Assembly (NCBI GenBank): GCA_018812715.1
Contig: JAHJCT010000011.1
Coordinates: 50,614-114,613 of the forward strand
DNA length: 64,000 bases
Source: Microcaldota archaeon
GTDB lineage: Archaea > Micrarchaeota > Micrarchaeia > Anstonellales > Bilamarchaeaceae
Reading direction: 5' to 3'
Of the stretch, positions 59,471-64,000 are shown one piece after another (the stretch's first letter is position 1; every line of letters begins with the position of its first letter). A program made the position numbers and the translations under genes. The notes under the pieces were generated by a model, which ran no database searches, was not told the DNA's origin, and saw nothing but the letters and a program-made list of their open reading frames with translations.

Positions 59471-59941
59471 ATGAGATCTCCGGTAATTTTCCTGCTTTTA
59501 GGTACATTGGTATTTGCAGACATTGGCCCTTCCCCATCACAACCTCCATTAACTGTTATTTTTACACAAAACAGCCAAGTCTATGATGGTCCCATAACAC
59601 TTCTTTATCATTGTTCTCTTCCGGTACTTCCGAATTCAGGAGGGCCCATGTCAGATCGAGAAGTAAACATGTCATGTTCTCAAGGAGTGTGTACAAACGA
59701 TTTTTGGTTCTATAAATTCAATCCATGCTTTGATAACGGTGAAGGTTATTTCTCTTATCAAACATCGAATCAACAATTCCGTTCCACCAACCCTATCTCG
59801 TTCAATGATAGTGGTGCGTTAGTTACCATAGATATTGATGATGCATACGCAACAACATCTCCACAAGAACCACCTCCTGGCATTCCCTGTTTATCATTTC
59901 TATTACTCCCAATGATTCTACTATTCTCGAGGATCCAATGA
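59471..59941 (+). CDS. Secreted protein with C-terminal membrane anchor
   Basis: A 156-residue protein with signal RSPVIFLLLGTLVFAD, a beta-rich ectodomain with cysteines (YHCSLPVLP, NMSCSQGVC, NPCFDNGEG) and a C-terminal hydrophobic segment CLSFLLLPMILLF. No family is recognised. A TATA palindrome GGATTTAAATATCC near 59440 gives a short leader. Its stop overlaps the start of the next membrane gene, so they are coupled. Confidence 0.65.
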   Translation: MRSPVIFLLLGTLVFADIGPSPSQPPLTVIFTQNSQVYDGPITLLYHCSLPVLPNSGGPMSDREVNMSCSQGVCTNDFWFYKFNPCFDNGEGYFSYQTSNQQFRSTNPISFNDSGALVTIDIDDAYATTSPQEPPPGIPCLSFLLLPMILLFSRIQ

Positions 59942-60252
59942 TACTTTTTTTTCTTACAATTGCTATAGAAACAATAATTCTTTTCTTTCTCCTTAGAAAA
60001 AGATATGACTCCATGTTAATTGTTCGCAATTCTGTCCTGGCAAGCAGCCTTACACTTCCTTTTGTTTGGTTTCTTTTTCCTTTGCTGCCTCTTTCATATT
60101 CATTACAGATATCTCTCTCAGAAACCTTTGCAGTTGGTGTTGAAACATTAATTTATTTCATGTTTTTCAAAAATTTAAATTTCAAAGAAGCATTTTTCTT
60201 AAGTCTAATTTGTAATTTCATTTCATTTTCAATTGGTCTGCTTTTAACATAA
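59938..60252 (+). CDS. Small membrane protein
   Basis: A 104-residue protein with three or four hydrophobic helices, starting MILFFLTIAIETIILFFLLR and ending FISFSIGLLLT. No family is recognised. Start and stop overlap (ATGA) with the preceding secreted protein gene suggests a pair that works together at the membrane. Confidence 0.62.
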   Translation: MILFFLTIAIETIILFFLLRKRYDSMLIVRNSVLASSLTLPFVWFLFPLLPLSYSLQISLSETFAVGVETLIYFMFFKNLNFKEAFFLSLICNFISFSIGLLLT

Positions 60253-60293
60253 ATATGAAATTGAAAAAGAAAGAAAAGGATGTTCAAATCACC

Positions 60294-60794
60294 TCACATC
60301 TGCATTTCTTGCTGAAGGGGCGGATTATCTACTGTTCTGATTCCATACTGAAGAAGTATTCCAGTGGTTTCTTTGATTTCTTCTTCTCTTAATCCGCACT
60401 TAATGAGTTCTTGTTTTGACTTTAGAATAAAATCTCTTACAGTATTTATTCCTGCAGCTTTTAATGATGTTGTTGTATCTGCAGAAAGCGGTTGGTAGAC
60501 ATCAAGTGACGTGTTAAGAGTGACTTCATTATGTTCATCTGCTCTCATTTTAAGAAATCTAATTGATATTGCAGCTCCTCTTGGCGTCATACCAGCCATT
60601 CGCCTACGCATAAATTCATGGCTATCACTGCCATAATGTTCTCCAAGTTCTAAATCAAGTTCTTTTAATCTATCCTGGCCAAGCATTCTGGCCATTGTTC
60701 TCATAGTCTTTCGACTAAGCTCGGGCATAGTTTCATCAATAGTTCTTCGGACATTCAAAAAATTTCTTCTCTCCTCTCCTGTGTATTTTTTCAT
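60294..60794 (-). CDS. Helical protein with C-terminal RNA polymerase alpha-CTD-like HhH
   Basis: A 166-residue protein. Residues 1-95 are basic helices (TMRTMARMLGQDRLKELDLE). Residues about 105-155, TTTSLKAAGINTVRDFILKS followed by QELIKCGLREEEIKET, resemble the helix-hairpin-helix of bacterial RNA polymerase alpha C-terminal domain. Archaeal RNA polymerase has no such domain, so this is a separate DNA- or protein-binding module. Function unknown. ATG 60794 is in a good promoter context. Confidence 0.62.
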   Translation of the reverse strand: MKKYTGEERRNFLNVRRTIDETMPELSRKTMRTMARMLGQDRLKELDLELGEHYGSDSHEFMRRRMAGMTPRGAAISIRFLKMRADEHNEVTLNTSLDVYQPLSADTTTSLKAAGINTVRDFILKSKQELIKCGLREEEIKETTGILLQYGIRTVDNPPLQQEMQM

Positions 60795-61010
60795 ATTTAT
60801 CCCACCTTTTACATATTTTTCACAATTAATAAATTATATTGTGGTAATCTTAATAAAGATTTGTTTTTTCTTAATAACTATTTACATTTCAATGGAAGAA
60901 TAGTTCCAACATTGGTTATAACAAAAATCCGAATGCTAGCGCTCAACCGTTATTCCCTTCCGTTTGCTTTTAACATAAATATTTTATATCCATTTACACA
61001 TTCATCAATC

Positions 61011-61931
61011 ATGATTCTGGATTTTTCTAATGAAGATTACAGGCTTTATAAAGTCGAAAAAGAAAATTTACCTAAAAATACATACATTCTTTGCTCTGAT
61101 GCTTCCAGATCTATTCTCTACAATCCCCATATTGCTGGAAAAGAACTTCAAATGAGAATGGAAAAACTTAGCCCTCTTTTCATAGATGCTGCAACTGAAA
61201 AAGCCCTCAAAGGAACAAAATTAGACAATATTGTTGAATTTATTCTTCTTGCTGGCGGTCTTTATTATTACATTGCACGGGGTTTCAGAACGGTTCATGA
61301 TTATGCTTTGCCACAATGTTTCCTTGGAATAAAAAGACAAAGAATAGAAGGGACTGAAGGACAATTCAAGGCAGTTTCAACATATGAGAATTTTGAATCA
61401 CTTCCAAAGAATGCATTAGTTATGATAGGGGATACTATTGCTACCGGAGCAACAGTTATCAGAGCAATCAATGAATTAGAACGTGCATCTGCTGAAATCA
61501 ATGGAACCATTGACAAACTCATTGTGTTTTCTTTGGCATGTTCTACAGAGGGTGCAAGAAGACTAAAAAAACTCGAAGAAAAAATGATTGAAACGAATCC
61601 AGATTTTAAATTTTATCTAATTGTTGCAGAACAGCTTTTCCATCTTATGCCTGATGGCACTGATCTGAGATTTTTAAAAGAAGATGCTATCATGCCCGAT
61701 GAAACAAGAAATTATACACTTGAAAAATATGGCAAGTCTCTTGGAAAAGAAATGAAATGTGCTGTTTTTGATTGGGGCACAAGATGCAAAAATCCAAAAA
61801 AACATTATTCCGAATTTCTTGAATTTGCTGATGAAATAATTGATAAACTTGATGAAAAAGGAAAAGTTGAACTAAAAAGAATGCAAAAAGAAATTCAAGA
61901 AGAATTCAAAAACCTTGAAAAAATACTTTAG
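61011..61931 (+). CDS. Phosphoribosyltransferase-like protein
   Basis: A 306-residue protein with the PRPP-binding loop ALVMIGDTIATGATVIRAI near residue 135, the core of type I phosphoribosyltransferases. A possible substrate-side segment precedes it, and a C-terminal helical extension follows (KKHYSEFLEFADEIIDKLDE). Uracil phosphoribosyltransferase is the nearest guess because a uridine phosphorylase-like gene is convergent with a 4-nt overlap. TATA TTTTATATCC near 60978 predicts a leaderless start near 61011. The base specificity is not readable. Confidence 0.72.
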   Translation: MILDFSNEDYRLYKVEKENLPKNTYILCSDASRSILYNPHIAGKELQMRMEKLSPLFIDAATEKALKGTKLDNIVEFILLAGGLYYYIARGFRTVHDYALPQCFLGIKRQRIEGTEGQFKAVSTYENFESLPKNALVMIGDTIATGATVIRAINELERASAEINGTIDKLIVFSLACSTEGARRLKKLEEKMIETNPDFKFYLIVAEQLFHLMPDGTDLRFLKEDAIMPDETRNYTLEKYGKSLGKEMKCAVFDWGTRCKNPKKHYSEFLEFADEIIDKLDEKGKVELKRMQKEIQEEFKNLEKIL

Positions 61932-62986
61932 CCGTTCAATTCTCTGGCAATATTGCTGAATGCCTTTGCAGCTATTTTTATTGCATTTTCCTCTGCCTGA
62001 GCAGCGGCATTTCTCTCAGCCTTTGTTTCAGGGAATGATTTACCAGGAATAGCCCCTATAACTGCCGAAACCAGTCCGCTATATGCTGCTACGCCTGCTT
62101 CTCTAAATTCAGCTGCAAGTACATCTATCTGTTGTTGTTCCATCTCAGTACTGAGAACCCCATAAACATCTCTCATTCTTACAAAACCTTCTTCACCTAT
62201 TTCAGCATAAAGCGAATCTTTGCTAAAATTGGCGCCAATCATTACTGGCAACCCAAGATCCCTGGCCGCCATTTGAAGATTTGTAACTGAACGTGGCATG
62301 CTTTTTGTCAAAATGCTGTGTAAATCGTCACTCAACCGTATTGCTTTTTTTGTCAATAGTATTTTTCTCATTTCATCTACTCTTTCAGCAACACATATTC
62401 CAGTAAAATTAATCTCCCCAATTGCGGACTGGATCACAGAACCTATTGAGCCATAAGTTTCATTTGCTATCAAAATATCTCCAATAGAAATTCTTGGCTC
62501 TGAACTGGCATGGCTGTTTACCCCTGCACAGGTTCCTACTCTGGTAACATATATGCCATCACTTCGTACCTCTGTTCCTGAAAAAACATATCCGTCTTCC
62601 CTAGCATAATACATTGCTTCTCTGAGTATTATTTGAGTTGCAGGGCAACCCATTTGTGTTTCTATTACTAGAAGAGGAACTGGATAATCGCCAATTTCAC
62701 TGACCCCTACAAGTACTGAAACCCGGCCAAAAGCATTAATTCCTACTCTTCCCAATGCCTCCTGATCTATAAATACTGGGTCATCGAAGTTCAAAATCTC
62801 TCTAGCTTTCATAACCCTTACTCTACTGCCAACTGCTATGATAAAAGGCGGAAGCATCCCATTATTATCTCTTAAATACGGAAGCTCTTTCCATTTTTTC
62901 AATTCGTGAAGATGACCTACTGCTGTATGTGATCCAAGTGGTTTCAATAGCTTTCTTTGCATAGAATTCGATAATATTATCTGCAC
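61928..62986 (-). CDS. Nucleoside phosphorylase, uridine phosphorylase-like
   Basis: A 352-residue PNP/UDP-family phosphorylase. It has IAVGSRVRVMKARE (phosphate site), PVPLLVIETQMGCPATQII, YVTRVGTCAGVNSH (base site) and GVLSTEMEQQQIDVLAAEF (ribose-binding Met-Glu). The chain is about 80-100 residues longer than usual, with an N-terminal segment and ALA-rich C-terminal helix. It splits nucleosides with phosphate for salvage. A shorter start at 62962 (MQRKLL) is possible. Confidence 0.83.
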   Translation of the reverse strand: MQIILSNSMQRKLLKPLGSHTAVGHLHELKKWKELPYLRDNNGMLPPFIIAVGSRVRVMKAREILNFDDPVFIDQEALGRVGINAFGRVSVLVGVSEIGDYPVPLLVIETQMGCPATQIILREAMYYAREDGYVFSGTEVRSDGIYVTRVGTCAGVNSHASSEPRISIGDILIANETYGSIGSVIQSAIGEINFTGICVAERVDEMRKILLTKKAIRLSDDLHSILTKSMPRSVTNLQMAARDLGLPVMIGANFSKDSLYAEIGEEGFVRMRDVYGVLSTEMEQQQIDVLAAEFREAGVAAYSGLVSAVIGAIPGKSFPETKAERNAAAQAEENAIKIAAKAFSNIARELNG

Positions 62987-63038
62987 ACACTTTTTAAAAA
63001 TTAACCACTAGGTAAAAAACTAAAATAAAAAGAAAAAA

Positions 63039-63725
63039 TTAGAGTTTAAAGTGCTTTCTCCATTTCTTGACAGCATCTTTGGCATCATCCTGGCCACCAA
63101 GACCAAAGGCAATACCCACAGCTAATGCCAGTCCAAATGCTACTGCCTGTACTACTGTCAGGAAAATGTTGCTTGGTAAACTCGTATCATAGCCCACTGT
63201 TGAAAGGGCCATCGTAGCACCAATATAGATTACTACAAGCTTTGTAGCTCGACCTACAAATCTAACTAATGGTGATTTACTAAGCTCAATTATCACTTCC
63301 TTTATGTATTCTCCGAGTATAACCGAGAGAAGCACTACAAGCAAACCCCCTATAAGCGCTGGAGCATATGCCAATACATCTGTTAAGAATGCACTAACAG
63401 TACCGAGGGCAACAAGGTCAACTGCTGCCTGCAAAAATACGAGTATTATGTAGTATTTCAATATTTTTGTAAGCACATTGCTTATTTTAACTGTTCCAAG
63501 AGCATCTTCTACTTTGTGTTCTTTTAGGTAAGCTTCGAGGTTTATAGCCTTGAGTACACCACCGAAAATCCTACTTATAATTACTGCGACAACCCAACCA
63601 AGGATAAATACTAAAATCGCAGCCAGCAATCCAGGCAGAAGTTCTGCCGCGTTCATTACTGTATTATCGACAGCCCTTGTGACTGTCTCCATCAATATTG
63701 AAGTTGTATTATTCAACTCGACCAT
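63039..63725 (-). CDS. Conserved TM-helix repeat protein, mechanosensitive channel-like (CmpX-like)
   Basis: A 228-residue membrane protein with five or six helices. LLPGLLAAILVFILGWVVAV and ALIGGLLVVLLSVILGEYI are the conserved TM-helix repeats of this family, and VAFGLALAVGIAFGLGGQDD is the glycine/alanine-rich pore-like helix shared with MscS. The cytoplasmic beta domain of MscS is missing. It probably forms a small channel or osmotic-response protein. Confidence 0.83.
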   Translation of the reverse strand: MVELNNTTSILMETVTRAVDNTVMNAAELLPGLLAAILVFILGWVVAVIISRIFGGVLKAINLEAYLKEHKVEDALGTVKISNVLTKILKYYIILVFLQAAVDLVALGTVSAFLTDVLAYAPALIGGLLVVLLSVILGEYIKEVIIELSKSPLVRFVGRATKLVVIYIGATMALSTVGYDTSLPSNIFLTVVQAVAFGLALAVGIAFGLGGQDDAKDAVKKWRKHFKL

Positions 63726-63807
63726 TTATTCACCTTACTGTAACCTTATGTTTGAGTTTTTTAAACTTTTCTTTTTTTGTCCAATGCTAAGGTATTTAAA
63801 GGGGAAA

Positions 63808-63894
63808 ATGCATAAATTATTTGGAAAAATTATAAAAAAATACAAAAAATGGCTCCCTTGGGGCAGAATTATCGGGTGGTTTAATGAAAAATAA
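63808..63894 (+). CDS. Possible 28-residue cationic peptide upstream of the Lrp gene
   Basis: A short frame MHKLFGKIIKKYKKWLPWGR ending IIGWFNEK. A TATA-like GGTATTTAAAGG lies just 5' and would place the start near this ATG or between it and the next gene. The stop overlaps the start of the Lrp-like gene. Eight Lys/Arg and several Trp in an amphipathic helix are unusual. It may be a leader peptide or chance. Confidence 0.35.
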   Translation: MHKLFGKIIKKYKKWLPWGRIIGWFNEK

Positions 63895-64000
63895 GATAGA
63901 TACTGTAGACCTAATGATACTAAAAGAGCTTCGTAATGACTGCAAAAGGCCAATGAGAGAACTTGCCCAAACCCTTCGTATGCATCCGAACACTCTATTA
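63884..64000 (+). CDS. Lrp/AsnC-family regulator, 5' part only (runs off the window)
   Basis: The last 39 codons read MKNKIDTVDLMILKELRNDC, then PMRELAQTLRMHPNTLL, the start of an AsnC-type helix-turn-helix. The frame is open at the window end, so the sensor domain is not visible. It is a second Lrp-like regulator in the window, distinct from the one at 55.4 kb. Confidence 0.75.
   Translation, partial: MKNKIDTVDLMILKELRNDCKRPMRELAQTLRMHPNTLL

Overview
This is a contiguous piece of an AT-rich archaeal chromosome. The evidence is archaeal-type ribosomal proteins (L7Ae-S28e-L24e followed by ndk, S2), EF-1alpha, RtcB with archease, cyclic 2,3-diphosphoglycerate synthetase, TATA/BRE-type promoters, many leaderless starts and tRNA genes with several bulge-helix-bulge (BHB) introns. 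Small gene sizes, many short membrane or lipoprotein genes, a stripped-down membrane hydrogenase and the heavy intron load suggest a DPANN-like lineage (Micrarchaeota/Diapherotrites style). That placement is inference.

Layout. 0-10 kb: small redox and nucleotide genes, intron-bearing tRNA-Asn, aldehyde dehydrogenase, then the cDPG synthetase gene, whose 5' end is interrupted by 19 nt and overlapped by a LAGLIDADG endonuclease gene; carbamate kinase, archease and rtcB follow. 10-22 kb: intron-bearing tRNA-Glu, a DEAD-box helicase, an ArsR / Cys-rich peptide / permease metal operon, a structured RNA, transporters and a Lon-like ATPase without a protease domain. 22.6-27 kb: a minus-strand energy-converting [NiFe] hydrogenase operon with its maturation protease. 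27-31 kb: a plus-strand PIN/XPF/YjbQ nuclease cluster, an MBL-fold protein and tRNA-His. 31-39 kb: a secreted deiminase-like protein, a thioredoxin-CcdA fusion and a 1484-residue lipoprotein with 14 six-cysteine repeats. 39-45.5 kb: aconitase, isocitrate dehydrogenase and two-subunit ATP-citrate lyase (small-subunit gene frameshifted at an A8 run). 45.5-49.8 kb: small secreted proteins, a ZIP transporter and a NikR-like regulator. 49.8-56.9 kb: ribosomal proteins, NDK, an RRM protein, CDF transporter, AsnRS, EF-1alpha, and an Lrp regulator divergent from an AsnRS-like asparagine synthetase. 57-64 kb: a Cys-rich surface protein, S2, tRNA-Pro with two T-arm introns, nucleotide-salvage genes, a channel-like membrane protein and a partial Lrp regulator.

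The most interesting signals: (1) a 19-nt interruption in the cDPG synthetase gene folds into a near-canonical BHB splice site, and its removal restores the conserved reading frame exactly, so it looks like a very small archaeal mRNA intron next to a homing endonuclease ORF; (2) tRNA-Pro has two BHB introns separated by a 5-nt exon inside the T-loop; (3) a 21-22-bp promoter-proximal motif is shared by three unrelated minus-strand genes, including the endonuclease; (4) a family of A/T hairpins recurs in tRNA introns and flanks; (5) several GC-rich structured RNA candidates; (6) a hydrogenase whose antiporter-like subunit is only half length. RtcB and archease, which ligate such exons, are encoded 2-4 kb from the interrupted gene.
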